Assembly (NCBI GenBank): GCA_903923395.1
Contig: CAIXXM010000088.1
Coordinates: forward strand, 1 to 48,717
Direction of reading: 5' to 3'
From: an uncultured Acidobacteriia bacterium
GTDB lineage: Bacteria > Acidobacteriota > Terriglobia > Bryobacterales > Bryobacteraceae
Length of the DNA: 48,717 nucleotides
Shown: in pieces, positions 34,985-43,607 of the stretch
Layout: every line of letters begins with the position of its first letter
Position numbering within the stretch: position 1 is the stretch's first letter
Notes under the pieces: generated by a model
Seen by the model: the letters and a program-made list of their open reading frames with translations, nothing else
Databases searched by the model: none
What the model was told of the DNA's origin: nothing
Position numbers and translations under genes: made by a program

Positions 34985-35944
34985 CTAGACCCACCAGGCT
35001 GCGGCGGGCTTCTCTTTGATCACCAGAGCATCCAGGAACTTGATGGCCTTGGTCAGCCCTTCTTCAGGCGAAAGAATGCTGTCTTCATGCTCAATGGAAA
35101 GCACATAGTCATAGCCGTACATCCGGAGCGTTGAAATGAATTCGCTCCACCATTCCGCCCCATGGCCGTAACCAACCGTGCGGAAGATCCAGGCTCGGTT
35201 GCGCTCATCGGTGTACTTCTTGGTGTCAAGCACGCCCATGCGCGGCAGATTCTGCGCATAGATCTGCGTATCTTTGGCGTGGACGTGGAAGATGGCATCT
35301 CCCAGAACGCGAATGGCGGCAATCGGGTCAATGCCCTGCCAGAACATGTGGCTCGGGTCATAGTTGCAGCCCACCGACGGCCCTGCGATTTCACGCAGGC
35401 GCAGCATCGTTTCCGGCGAATAGGCCACAAAGCCGGGGTGCATTTCTACGGCAATCTTGACGCCGTGATCAGCCGCGAACTGGCCGCGCTCCTTCCAGAA
35501 CGGGGTGACCTTCTTTTCCCACTGCCATTCGAGAAGATCCAGAAAATCCGGCGGCCAGGGGCAGGTGACCCAGTTCGGGTACTTGGCGTCGTCGGAATCA
35601 CCGGGGCAGCCGGAAAAATCGATGACGACCGGAACTCCCAACTTTTCCGCCAGCAGGATCGTCTTGCGGTTCACTTCCGCCGACGCCGCAGCAAAAGCCT
35701 TGTCCGGATGCAGCGCATTACCATGGCAACTCAGGGCGCTGATGCCGATGCCGTGGTCATCCAGTTTCTTCTTGAACTCGACGAGAGCAGTCTCGTTCTC
35801 CAGCATTTCGAGTTTGCAGTGGGGGTCACCCGGATAGTTGCCGGTACCCAGTTCCACCGTAGTCACACCCAGGCCTGAGAGCTTCTTGAGTACATCATCG
35901 AGCGGCAACTGGCCCAGCAGAGCTGTGAATACGCCAACCTTCAT
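34985..35944 (-). CDS. Sugar phosphate isomerase/epimerase-like TIM barrel
   Basis: A 319-residue protein of the xylose-isomerase-like (AP endonuclease 2) TIM-barrel family, typical of sugar or inositol isomerases. Conserved pieces include TVELGTGNYPG, ISALSCHGNALHP, VKIAVEMHPGF (metal-binding Glu and His), CNYDPSHMFWQG (Asp, His), FHVHAKDTQ and VLSIEHEDS. Together they supply the usual divalent-metal site. No signal peptide is seen. CAGGAGA precedes the ATG. The substrate cannot be told from the sequence. It has its own terminator. Confidence 0.88.
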   Translation of the reverse strand: MKVGVFTALLGQLPLDDVLKKLSGLGVTTVELGTGNYPGDPHCKLEMLENETALVEFKKKLDDHGIGISALSCHGNALHPDKAFAAASAEVNRKTILLAEKLGVPVVIDFSGCPGDSDDAKYPNWVTCPWPPDFLDLLEWQWEKKVTPFWKERGQFAADHGVKIAVEMHPGFVAYSPETMLRLREIAGPSVGCNYDPSHMFWQGIDPIAAIRVLGDAIFHVHAKDTQIYAQNLPRMGVLDTKKYTDERNRAWIFRTVGYGHGAEWWSEFISTLRMYGYDYVLSIEHEDSILSPEEGLTKAIKFLDALVIKEKPAAAWWV

Positions 35945-36068
35945 TTTTGGTCTCCTGTTGAATCGAAAATCGAACGCTCAGAATATCAAATCGGATTTTT
36001 TGTCCGCTTCCCCGGGGAAACTGTCGCTCTACCGGATGAGGGCTCTCTCGGCCGGCTCAGGAGACCGC

Positions 36069-36740
36069 ATGAATCGCGTGACCAAATATCTGTTTGCACT
36101 GTTGCTCGGGGCGTTGCCACTCCACGGGGAAATCCTCTCGTACACTTTTCAAAGCCACGCAGGTTCCGGCGATGTTTTGGATACCGGCGGCTACCTGCAT
36201 GGCCTCATCGCGGCAGGAGACCTCGTCACGGGAACAATTCAGATCGCCAACTTGGGCGACTATTCCGCAACCGCATCAAGTTCCAACTTTCTCTCCCTCA
36301 CAGTGGATGGCTATACCTTCTCCACCGCGAACGGGCAGGCGATCACGTGGTTCACCTCCGGCGCATCCACCTTCTTCATCGGCGGCGTCACGGCAGCTTC
36401 CTGGCCCAGCCAGTTTCCACTCCTGGGAAATTCAAATATTCTGATTCGCCTCGACGGTCTGCTGAACAGTGGAGGGAACTTTAACCCGGTCATCACCTCT
36501 TCTTCGGTGACTGCCGGTGCCGTGGTCGCCAACAGTTGGAACAACGGCGATAGTTCCTACAACCCCGGCACCGATCAGTATTTCGTCAGAGCATTCTTTC
36601 CGCAATCCGCCCCAGTCGACCCCGGACCCTCCAGCAGCACCCCCGAACCGGCATCAGCAGGACTCTCGATGTTGGGCTTTCTCCTGGTGGCACTCCAGCT
36701 CCGGGCTAAACGCGGTCCGGCGAGTAGCAGAGCTCATTGA
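36069..36740 (+). CDS. PEP-CTERM sorting-signal protein
   Basis: A 223-residue exported protein. A signal peptide (YLFALLLGALPLHG) leads to a beta-rich Ser/Thr/Gly body with SGDVLDTGGYLHGLI, and the C-terminus has the sorting motif STPEPASAGLS, a hydrophobic stretch (MLGFLLVALQL) and a basic tail (RAKRG). AGGAGA lies about 6 nt before the ATG at 36069. The last 35 nt overlap the end of the convergent nth gene. It is the second PEP-CTERM protein in the window, unrelated in body to the first. Function unknown. Confidence 0.82.
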   Translation: MNRVTKYLFALLLGALPLHGEILSYTFQSHAGSGDVLDTGGYLHGLIAAGDLVTGTIQIANLGDYSATASSSNFLSLTVDGYTFSTANGQAITWFTSGASTFFIGGVTAASWPSQFPLLGNSNILIRLDGLLNSGGNFNPVITSSSVTAGAVVANSWNNGDSSYNPGTDQYFVRAFFPQSAPVDPGPSSSTPEPASAGLSMLGFLLVALQLRAKRGPASSRAH

Positions 36741-37365
36741 GTTTGCACTCCCCGCATTTCGGTTTGCGTGCATCGCAAGTCGCGCGGCCATGCAGGATGA
36801 GCTGGTGCGAGAAGAGAATCCAGCGCTCTTGCGGCAGGATCTTCATCAGGTCCTGTTCCACTTTCACCGGGTCTGTGTTCTTCGTCAAATCCAACCGGCG
36901 GGAGAGGCGCTGCACATGCGTATCCACCACCACACCCACGGCGATACCGAAGGCGGAACCAAGAACCACATTCGCCGTTTTGCGCGCCGCACCAGGGACG
37001 GTGATCAGTTCCTCCAAGGTCCGCGGCACTTCTCCCCCGAAATCATAGGCGATGCGCTTCCCTGCTCCGATCAGTGACTTCGCTTTATTATTGAAGAAAC
37101 CCGTGGGGCGGACATCCTGCGCCAGTTCTTCGAGATTCGCATTCGCAAAGTCCAGCGGCGTCGGATATTTCTTGAACAGGCCGAAAGTAACTTCGTTGAC
37201 ACGTTTATCTGTGCATTGCGCCGAAAGTATGGTGGCGGCCAGCAGTTCCCAGGCGCTGGTGTGATGCAGCGCGCACTCAGCCGTGGGGAAAAGTTCGTTG
37301 AGGATATCGAGGATCTTCTGGATCCTTGCCTTGCGCTCCGCGGCAGTCTTGGGTTTCTTCATCAT
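36706..37365 (-). CDS. nth: Endonuclease III
   Basis: A bifunctional DNA glycosylase/AP lyase for oxidised pyrimidines. The 219 residues include the helix-hairpin-helix (ITVPGAARKTANVVLG), catalytic K129 in ARKTA, D148 in VVVDTHVQR, and a C-terminal 4Fe-4S cluster with spacing C-x6-C-x2-C-x5-C (C197, C204, C207, C213). Everything needed for activity is present. The ATG overlaps the stop of the upstream permease (ATGA), so it is translationally coupled in the lysS-permease-nth unit. Confidence 0.97.
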   Translation of the reverse strand: MMKKPKTAAERKARIQKILDILNELFPTAECALHHTSAWELLAATILSAQCTDKRVNEVTFGLFKKYPTPLDFANANLEELAQDVRPTGFFNNKAKSLIGAGKRIAYDFGGEVPRTLEELITVPGAARKTANVVLGSAFGIAVGVVVDTHVQRLSRRLDLTKNTDPVKVEQDLMKILPQERWILFSHQLILHGRATCDARKPKCGECKLNELCYSPDRV

Positions 37366-38597
37366 TCGTATCTCAACACCTCAACGGGAGTGATGCGCGT
37401 GGCGTTGCGCGCGGGGTAAAGAGTGGCGACAAGGCTCCACAGCAGCGAACCCGCCGCAATCCAAACCGCATCCAGCGGCCGCGCCTCAAAGGGTACAAAG
37501 CTCAGCGCGTAAACCGTGTCATCGAGCTGAATCCAGTGATAGGCATTGGCGTAATAACAGAGCGCATGCCCTGCAACAAGCCCAAGCACCGTACCCGCAA
37601 TGCCAATGAGAACGCCCTGCAGCACAAAGATACGCGCAATCTGGTGACGGCGCGCCCCCATGGCGATCAGCACCGCAATATCTTTGTATTTCGTCAGCAC
37701 CACCATGGTCAACGTGATCAGGATATTCAGCCCGGCGATCAGTTCGATCAGGCTAATCGTAATCACCGTGACCGCCTTTTCCATCTTGAGGGCGTGCAGC
37801 AACTGCTTGTTCTGATCCTGCCAGTTCACCGCGCTGAATGCCGTTCCCGCAGCGGCAACGGCATTCCGTCCCACTTCCGGCGCGCGGTAGAGGTCATCAC
37901 ACTGCAGTTCGATGGCATTCACAACATCTCCCACACTCAGCAGATGCTGCACGGATTGCATGCTGACATAGGCCCAGTTGTCATCGAAATCATAGAAGCC
38001 GGATTCGAAGATGCCCGCCACGCGGTACCTCTGGCGCGACGGCGTTGGTCCAAAGGGTGTCGGTGTGCCCTGTGGCGCAATCACCGTCACCACACTGTTC
38101 ATCTGAATCCCCACATCTGCGGCCAGACGCGCTCCCACCACAATGCCGGGTAGACCCGAGGCATCGTTCAGAGCATTCAAAGAACCGCTCTTCAACTGGC
38201 GCAGAGTGTCACTGATCGCGAGCTCATCATTCGGCCGGATACCCTTCAGAATCGCGCCCTTGGAACGCGTCGGCCCGGTCAGAAAGATTTCCCCGTAAAG
38301 GACCGGAGCCACGGCAATCACATGCGGCAAGACCCGGAGCTTCGCATCGAGCGCCCGCCAATCCGGAATCCCTTCCCCGGTTTCCTTCTGCACCAGATTC
38401 ACGTGCGCCGTAGCCCCGAGCAGGTTCTTCTGCAGGGTGTTGCGGAAACCATTGTTGACAGCGAGCGCGATGACGAGCGCCATCACTCCCGCTGCCACAC
38501 CGGCGACGGAGATGACGGTGATTACCGGGATCACCGTCTCCTTGCGATTGTTGCGCAGGTAACGGCCGGCAACGAAGAGCTCAAACCCGCGCAGCAT
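37362..38597 (-). CDS. LolC/LolE-type lipoprotein-release permease
   Basis: A 411-residue inner-membrane permease of the FtsX/LolCE type. An N-terminal helix (ETVIPVITVISVAGVAAGVMALVIALAV) precedes a periplasmic MacB/Lol core domain (about 50-265), then the FtsX helices with LTKYKDIAVLIAMGARRHQIARIFVLQG and a C-terminus TRITPVEVLRYE. Lol permeases, with the ATPase LolD, release outer-membrane lipoproteins. No LolD or LolA gene is in the window. It starts 5 nt after lysS and overlaps nth, an order (lysS then lolC) known from other bacteria. Confidence 0.87.
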   Translation of the reverse strand: MLRGFELFVAGRYLRNNRKETVIPVITVISVAGVAAGVMALVIALAVNNGFRNTLQKNLLGATAHVNLVQKETGEGIPDWRALDAKLRVLPHVIAVAPVLYGEIFLTGPTRSKGAILKGIRPNDELAISDTLRQLKSGSLNALNDASGLPGIVVGARLAADVGIQMNSVVTVIAPQGTPTPFGPTPSRQRYRVAGIFESGFYDFDDNWAYVSMQSVQHLLSVGDVVNAIELQCDDLYRAPEVGRNAVAAAGTAFSAVNWQDQNKQLLHALKMEKAVTVITISLIELIAGLNILITLTMVVLTKYKDIAVLIAMGARRHQIARIFVLQGVLIGIAGTVLGLVAGHALCYYANAYHWIQLDDTVYALSFVPFEARPLDAVWIAAGSLLWSLVATLYPARNATRITPVEVLRYE

Positions 38598-38602
38598 GAT
38601 TG

Positions 38603-40147
38603 TTATTTATCCAGCGCGCGCAGGCGGTCTGCCATGCCAATTTCCACTTCCGGGCGCAAGAGCGGGAAGAGGATGACATCGCGGATCGACTGGCGGTTGG
38701 TCATGAGCATCACCAGGCGGTCAATGCCCAGTCCTTCGCCACCCGTCGGAGGCAGGCCATAGGACATCGCCCGCAGATAATCTTCATCCATCTGGTGGGC
38801 TTCATCGTCACCGCGTTCCCGCATATTGAGCTGGGCATCGAAGCGGCGGCATTGCTCCATCGGGTCGTTCAATTCCGTGAACGCGTTGCCGATTTCCATA
38901 CCAGCGCAGAACAGCTCAAAGCGGTCCACCATGGCAGGTTCATCCGCGTTGTTTTTCGAAAGCGGAGAGACCTCCACCGGGTATTCGTAGATCGCCGTGG
39001 GGTTGACCAGTTTCTTCTCCACGTGATGTTCGAAAAGATGCACCAGAGCTTCGCCGCCGGTAACTTTGCCTGTGGCCTGCTTGAGCCATTCCGGATCACG
39101 GATGTTATCCGGACTCGGCTTGCCTTCGCCCTCCCAGTATTCGAGAACGGCATCCCGCATGGTCAGACGGGTCAGCTTGCTGAAGTCGATGGTGAGATCG
39201 CCGTAGGGCAGTGAAGTATCTCCGGCAACGTCAATCGCCAACTGCCGCAGAAGCTCTTCACTCAAATCCATCAGGCCCTTGTAGTCCGTGTACGCCTGGT
39301 AGAACTCCAGCATCGTGAATTCCGGATTGTGACGCGTGGAGATGCCTTCATTCCGGAAGTTCCGGTTGATTTCGAAAACACGGTCCAGGCCGCCGACGAC
39401 AAGGCGCTTCAGGTAAAGCTCCGGCGCGATGCGGAGATACAGATCCAGATCCAGCGTGTTGTGGTGCGTGACGAAGGGCCTTGCCGCCGCGCCACCGTAA
39501 ACCGTCTGCATCATCGGCGTTTCCACTTCGATGAAGTTGCGGGCTTCAAACTGGCGTCGAAGAGACGAAATCAGCTTCGAGCGCTTGACGAAGACCTCAC
39601 GGGAATCCGGATTGGCAATGAGATCGAGGTAGCGCTGGCGATAGCGCGTTTCCGTGTCTTCCAGGCCATGAAACTTCTCCGGCATGGCGAGCATGATCTT
39701 CGAAAGAAACTCAAGCTTCTCCACATGTAAGCTCAGTTCCCCTGTACGGGTGCGGAACACGAAGCCTTCAGCGCCCACAATATCGCCCAGATCCAGCAGC
39801 GCGAACAGGGCATAGTCGCGCTCGCCCACGGCGTCTTTCTTGATATAGAACTGCAGCCGGGCACCATCCTGCTGAATATGCATGAAGCCGGCTTTCCCCA
39901 TGCGGCGGATGGTCATGATGCGGCCGGAAACCTTGACCCGCGGTCCCGCTTCGGTCAGTTCCTCGGGCGGCACGCTGCCGAATGCGGCCAGCACCTGCGG
40001 CGCCGTGTGTGTGAAATCGAAGCGTTTGCCAAATGGCAGATACCCCAGGGCTTCAATCTCGCGCACTCTGGCTGCGCGCTGCTCAAACAATCCGTCTTCC
40101 AGCGACAATTCCCGTTCTCCTGTTGATTCCTGTTGGGCAGGGGCCAT
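38603..40147 (-). CDS. lysS: Lysyl-tRNA synthetase, class II
   Basis: Charges tRNA-Lys. The 514 residues have an N-terminal OB-fold anticodon-binding domain (about 65-170; [20 protein letters not shown]) and the class II catalytic core with motif 1 ([10 protein letters not shown]), motif 2 ([18 protein letters not shown]) and motif 3 ([10 protein letters not shown]). Length and motifs are standard. The ATG at 40147 is divergent from the glycosyltransferase, with a gap of 22 nt. It is the first gene of the lysS-permease-nth unit. Confidence 0.97.
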   Translation of the reverse strand: MAPAQQESTGERELSLEDGLFEQRAARVREIEALGYLPFGKRFDFTHTAPQVLAAFGSVPPEELTEAGPRVKVSGRIMTIRRMGKAGFMHIQQDGARLQFYIKKDAVGERDYALFALLDLGDIVGAEGFVFRTRTGELSLHVEKLEFLSKIMLAMPEKFHGLEDTETRYRQRYLDLIANPDSREVFVKRSKLISSLRRQFEARNFIEVETPMMQTVYGGAAARPFVTHHNTLDLDLYLRIAPELYLKRLVVGGLDRVFEINRNFRNEGISTRHNPEFTMLEFYQAYTDYKGLMDLSEELLRQLAIDVAGDTSLPYGDLTIDFSKLTRLTMRDAVLEYWEGEGKPSPDNIRDPEWLKQATGKVTGGEALVHLFEHHVEKKLVNPTAIYEYPVEVSPLSKNNADEPAMVDRFELFCAGMEIGNAFTELNDPMEQCRRFDAQLNMRERGDDEAHQMDEDYLRAMSYGLPPTGGEGLGIDRLVMLMTNRQSIRDVILFPLLRPEVEIGMADRLRALDK

Positions 40148-40169
40148 TCGTTATGATGAGGTTGTTCGT

Positions 40170-40916
40170 TTGGAACATCCCGTCACTGTGATCGACTCCC
40201 TATCCATCATTATCCCCGCATACAACGAAGAGTCGAGACTCCCGGGTACGATTCGCGGCATTGAGCAGTATTTTCAGGCCAATATGCCCGGTTTTTTGGA
40301 GATTGTGGTCGTGGATGACGGTTCCAAAGACCGCACCGTGCAGGTGACAAAAGAGTTCGCCGCGTCCAATCCGCACATCCGCCTGCTGCAAAACCCCGGC
40401 AACAGGGGCAAAGGCTACACCGTACGCCACGGCATGCTGGACGCCAAGGCCGATTGGGTGTTGTTCTCTGATGCCGACCTCTCCACGCCCATGGAAGAAA
40501 TCGAAAAGCTGGCAGCGGCGGTCGCACGGGACCAATCCGGCGTTGCCATCGGTTCCCGCGCGCTCGACCGGTCTTTGATCGGCGTGCACCAGCCCGGCAT
40601 GCGGGAGACTGCCGGAAAGATTTTCAACGCTGTCATGCGGCTCACCATCGGCCTCCCCATTCACGACACTCAGTGCGGCTTCAAGTTGTTCCGCCGCGAC
40701 ATTGCACAGCAGGTTTTTCAGCGCCAGACCCTCGAAGGCTTCGGCTTTGATGTGGAGATCCTCTACATCGCGCACCGCCTGGGATGGAAGATTTCTGAGG
40801 TCCCCGTTCGCTGGAATCACGCCGAAAACAGCCGGGTCAGCGCGCTCAACGGCATTCATGCCTTCGCCGAACTGGCCAGAGTCCGCTGGAATGCACTGAA
40901 CGGGCGTTATCGATAA
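40170..40916 (+). CDS. Family 2 glycosyltransferase (dolichyl-phosphate sugar synthase-like)
   Basis: A GT2 enzyme that moves a sugar from a nucleotide donor to a lipid or glycan carrier. It has the opening SIIIPAYNEESRLPGTI, the nucleotide-binding VVVDDGSKDRT, the metal-binding DADLSTP (DxD-like), SRALDRS and the acceptor-side QCGFKLFRRDIA and EGFGFDVEILYIA. This resembles ALG5 and DPM1-type synthases, but there are no C-terminal membrane helices. It starts at a TTG at 40170 with GAGG 8 nt upstream; upstream sequence belongs to the lysS promoter region. Length is 248 residues. Confidence 0.88.
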   Translation: MEHPVTVIDSLSIIIPAYNEESRLPGTIRGIEQYFQANMPGFLEIVVVDDGSKDRTVQVTKEFAASNPHIRLLQNPGNRGKGYTVRHGMLDAKADWVLFSDADLSTPMEEIEKLAAAVARDQSGVAIGSRALDRSLIGVHQPGMRETAGKIFNAVMRLTIGLPIHDTQCGFKLFRRDIAQQVFQRQTLEGFGFDVEILYIAHRLGWKISEVPVRWNHAENSRVSALNGIHAFAELARVRWNALNGRYR

Positions 40917-40957
40917 CGAAAGAATCTTCCCCTGCTGTTTATCATCGAAGGACTGTC

Positions 40958-41854
40958 ATGCAGATCCCGGGGATTCACCACATTACGGCCATAGCGAGCG
41001 ACCCGCAAAGGAACCTCGACTTCTACACCAGTGTCATCGGGTTGCGTCTGGTCAAGCTCACGGTCAACTTTGACGATCCCGGAACCTATCACTTCTATTT
41101 CGGGGACTCCCAGGGCAAACCCGGCACCATCCTGACTTTCTTCCCGTGGCCCGGAGCCAACTCGGGCCGCGTCGGCACAGGCCAGGCAACCGCCGTACCC
41201 TTCGCCGTTCCCACACTGGCAGGCTGGACGGAACGGCTCACGGCAGCAGGCGTCGCTGTCGGCAGCCCCATCGAGCGCTTCGGGGAACAGGTGCTCCGCT
41301 TCGCTGATCCCGACGGGATGCCTCTCGAACTGACCGCGCCCACTCTCGACGGCAGCTTCACGGAAGTCACCGGATTTTCCGGCGTCACACTTTCCGTCCA
41401 AAATCCGGAAGCCACCGAGCGCCTGCTGACCTCCACTTTCGGCTACACCACTCTCGGGACAGAAGGCAACAGAACGCGCTTCATCTCCACCGCCGGGGAC
41501 ACTGTGGATGTCTTGCGCGAACCCGAGATGCGCCGGGGCACGATGGGCGCAGGCACCGTCCACCATGTGGCGTTCCGGGCAGAAAGCGATGAAATCCAGA
41601 CCAAATGGCAACTGGAGCTGAGCAAACTGGGCCACCAGGTCACACCGGTTCTCGACCGTCAGTATTTCCACTCGATCTACTTCCGGGAACCCGGCGGCGT
41701 GCTGTTTGAAATCGCGACCGACCCGCCGGGTTTCGCGACCGACGAAACGCCGGATGCCCTCGGCACGCACCTGAAGCTGCCGCCATGGCTGGAAAACAGA
41801 AGGTCAGAGGTGGAACGTATTCTGCCAAAATTGAGAATGCCGGGGGTAAGGTGA
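40958..41854 (+). CDS. Ring-cleaving dioxygenase of the MhqO type (VOC family)
   Basis: A 298-residue protein with two pairs of vicinal-oxygen-chelate modules. The metal ligands expected in this family are visible: H8 in GIHHITAI, H202 or H203 in VHHVAFRAES, and E251 in GGVLFEIATDPPG. Members such as MhqO of Bacillus cleave hydroquinones or catechols. AAGGA lies about 6 nt upstream of the ATG. The TGA overlaps the GTG start of an alpha/beta hydrolase, as in the MhqO/MhqD pairs of other bacteria, which supports a quinone-detoxification role. Whether a MhqR-type regulator controls it cannot be told here. Confidence 0.85.
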   Translation: MQIPGIHHITAIASDPQRNLDFYTSVIGLRLVKLTVNFDDPGTYHFYFGDSQGKPGTILTFFPWPGANSGRVGTGQATAVPFAVPTLAGWTERLTAAGVAVGSPIERFGEQVLRFADPDGMPLELTAPTLDGSFTEVTGFSGVTLSVQNPEATERLLTSTFGYTTLGTEGNRTRFISTAGDTVDVLREPEMRRGTMGAGTVHHVAFRAESDEIQTKWQLELSKLGHQVTPVLDRQYFHSIYFREPGGVLFEIATDPPGFATDETPDALGTHLKLPPWLENRRSEVERILPKLRMPGVR

Positions 41855-42459
41855 GCGCGTTTATACATAAGTGGATGCCGGGCACATCGGCCACAACAGT
41901 TCTTCTCATGCATGGCACGGGCGGCGACGAGAATGATCTGCTCATGATCGGAAAGTCTCTCGCACCGGGTGCCAATCTCCTCAGCCCGCGTGGCAAAGTC
42001 TCTGAGCGCGGCGCGAACCGCTTTTTCGCGCGCTCCGGGCATGGCGTTTTTGATCCGGCAGAAATCGCCGAACGGGCCGCTGAGTTCGCGTCCTGGCTGA
42101 GCGAAGCCGCCGCCGAATATGGCTTCGACCAGACCAAGCTCTACGGACTCGGTTATTCCAATGGCGCAAATATGATCTACGCCACCATGCTGCTGCACCC
42201 TGGTGCAATTGCGGGCGGCGTCCTGCTGCGCCCCATGGTGGTGCTGGAACCAGAGCCACTGCCGGATTTGAACGGTGCCCCATTCCTCATCTCTGCGGGC
42301 GACCATGACCCCTTGCTGCCGCCCGGCGGAACCGAAGCCCTGGCAGAACTTCTGACCCGCGCCGGTGCACGCGTTGAGGCAGCCAAACACAAGGCCGATC
42401 ACAATTTGACACCGGATGATTTCTCCATCACGAAGTACTGGTTGAAGACGCGCATCTAA
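41851..42459 (+). CDS. Alpha/beta hydrolase of the MhqD/carboxylesterase type
   Basis: A 202-residue serine hydrolase with the catalytic triad in the usual places: S103 in GYSNGAN, an Asp in SAGDHDP (D151 or D153) and H184 in KADHNL; the oxyanion segment is LMHGTGGDEND. Length fits MhqD and phospholipase/carboxylesterase proteins. The start is taken as GTG at 41851 because it overlaps the upstream stop (GTGA); a possible ATG at 41785 would add 22 residues that overlap the dioxygenase. Together with the dioxygenase it likely handles quinones or catechols. Confidence 0.85.
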   Translation: MSAFIHKWMPGTSATTVLLMHGTGGDENDLLMIGKSLAPGANLLSPRGKVSERGANRFFARSGHGVFDPAEIAERAAEFASWLSEAAAEYGFDQTKLYGLGYSNGANMIYATMLLHPGAIAGGVLLRPMVVLEPEPLPDLNGAPFLISAGDHDPLLPPGGTEALAELLTRAGARVEAAKHKADHNLTPDDFSITKYWLKTRI

Positions 42460-42463
42460 CCAC

Positions 42464-43534
42464 ATGCGCCCCGCAGCACGCAGCATCGCCGCACTTCTGC
42501 TCGCCGGTTGCAGCCTCCTCCGGGCACAACCCGCCGAACCCTTGCGGCCCCGCGCCGTCATCGTCACCTATTTTGAGATCGGCGAAGACACCGGCGACAG
42601 GCCCGGCGAACTGCAGTACTGGGTGGAACGGGATCATCTGGTGCGAACCATCGAAGTCCCGGGCATGACCCGCCCTGTCCGCGCCAATGCTTCCGGTTCC
42701 GAAATCGCCGTCGCCGTTGGACCGGGCAACATCAAACCCGGCATCAACCTCATGGCGCTGGCCAGCGATCCCCGCTTCGACCTGCGCGAAAGTCACTGGC
42801 TCATCAACGGCATTGCAGGAATCTCGCCCGCGGATGGCACCCTCGGCTCCGCGATCTGGACCGATTTCGTCATCAACGGCGACCTCGCCAAGATGGTGGA
42901 TTCCCGCGAACTTCCCGCAGGCTGGCCCGACGGCTTTCTGTCTCTCGATGCCCGCACGCAGAGCGATCCCAAAGGCGGTGCAGGCTGGGAAGACGATGTC
43001 CGGAAATGGACCGGCACCGAAGCCAAAGCGAACCGCCGCGGCAACGTGATCCGGCTCAACCAGGAACTCTTCCGCTGGGCCTATGAACTCACGCGAAACC
43101 TCACACTGCCCGAAGATGCCCCGATGCGGGAATTGCGTCTGCGCTACACCGGCTTCGCGGGAACCAAGAGCGGACCACGGGTCCAAACCGGCGCAAACCT
43201 CGCGACAGAGATCTTCTGGCACGGTGCGAAGATGGACGCCTGGGCGCACCGCTGGGTCCAGTTTGAGACCGACGGCGTAGCCGCGTTCGGCACCACAGCC
43301 ATGAATGATTCCGGCGCGCTGCTGGCACTGCAAGCCCTCACCCGCCAGGGCAAGGCCGATTGGAACTGCGTTCTGCTGCTGCGCACCGCGAGTAACTTCG
43401 ATATGCCGCCCGCCGGTCTCACCGCCGCCCAAAATCTCGCTGCCGAAAAGCACGGCGAATACACCGCCTACCTTCCTTCCCTGGAAGCCGCCTATCAGGT
43501 GGGGCACAAAGTTGTGCAAGCCTGGCTACACTGA
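42464..43534 (+). CDS. Purine nucleoside permease (NUP) family protein
   Basis: A 356-residue protein of the NUP family named after a yeast purine nucleoside permease. The signature PRAVIVTYFEIGEDTGDRPG opens the domain; GINGIAG-like (LINGIAGISPADG), YELTRN and RTASNFDMPPAG follow. An N-terminal signal peptide (SIAALLLAGCSLLRAQ), perhaps a lipoprotein cysteine, indicates export. The fold resembles nucleoside phosphorylases rather than membrane transporters, as no other membrane helices are evident. So it may bind or cleave nucleosides in the periplasm. It starts 4 nt after the hydrolase, in the same unit. Confidence 0.85.
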   Translation: MRPAARSIAALLLAGCSLLRAQPAEPLRPRAVIVTYFEIGEDTGDRPGELQYWVERDHLVRTIEVPGMTRPVRANASGSEIAVAVGPGNIKPGINLMALASDPRFDLRESHWLINGIAGISPADGTLGSAIWTDFVINGDLAKMVDSRELPAGWPDGFLSLDARTQSDPKGGAGWEDDVRKWTGTEAKANRRGNVIRLNQELFRWAYELTRNLTLPEDAPMRELRLRYTGFAGTKSGPRVQTGANLATEIFWHGAKMDAWAHRWVQFETDGVAAFGTTAMNDSGALLALQALTRQGKADWNCVLLLRTASNFDMPPAGLTAAQNLAAEKHGEYTAYLPSLEAAYQVGHKVVQAWLH

Positions 43535-43607
43535 AGCACCGCATGAAATCCAGAACTCTTTTCCTCTGCGGGTGCATCAAACTGGTGCGATTGGCAGGTG
43601 AAGAATA

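Noticed and set aside
43535-43607. Molybdenum-cofactor riboswitch before the molybdoenzyme
   Set aside because: The gap is only 73 nt, far below the size of the known Moco RNA motif. An imperfect hairpin (GCACCGCA with TGCGGGTGC) is present but does not show the expected structure.
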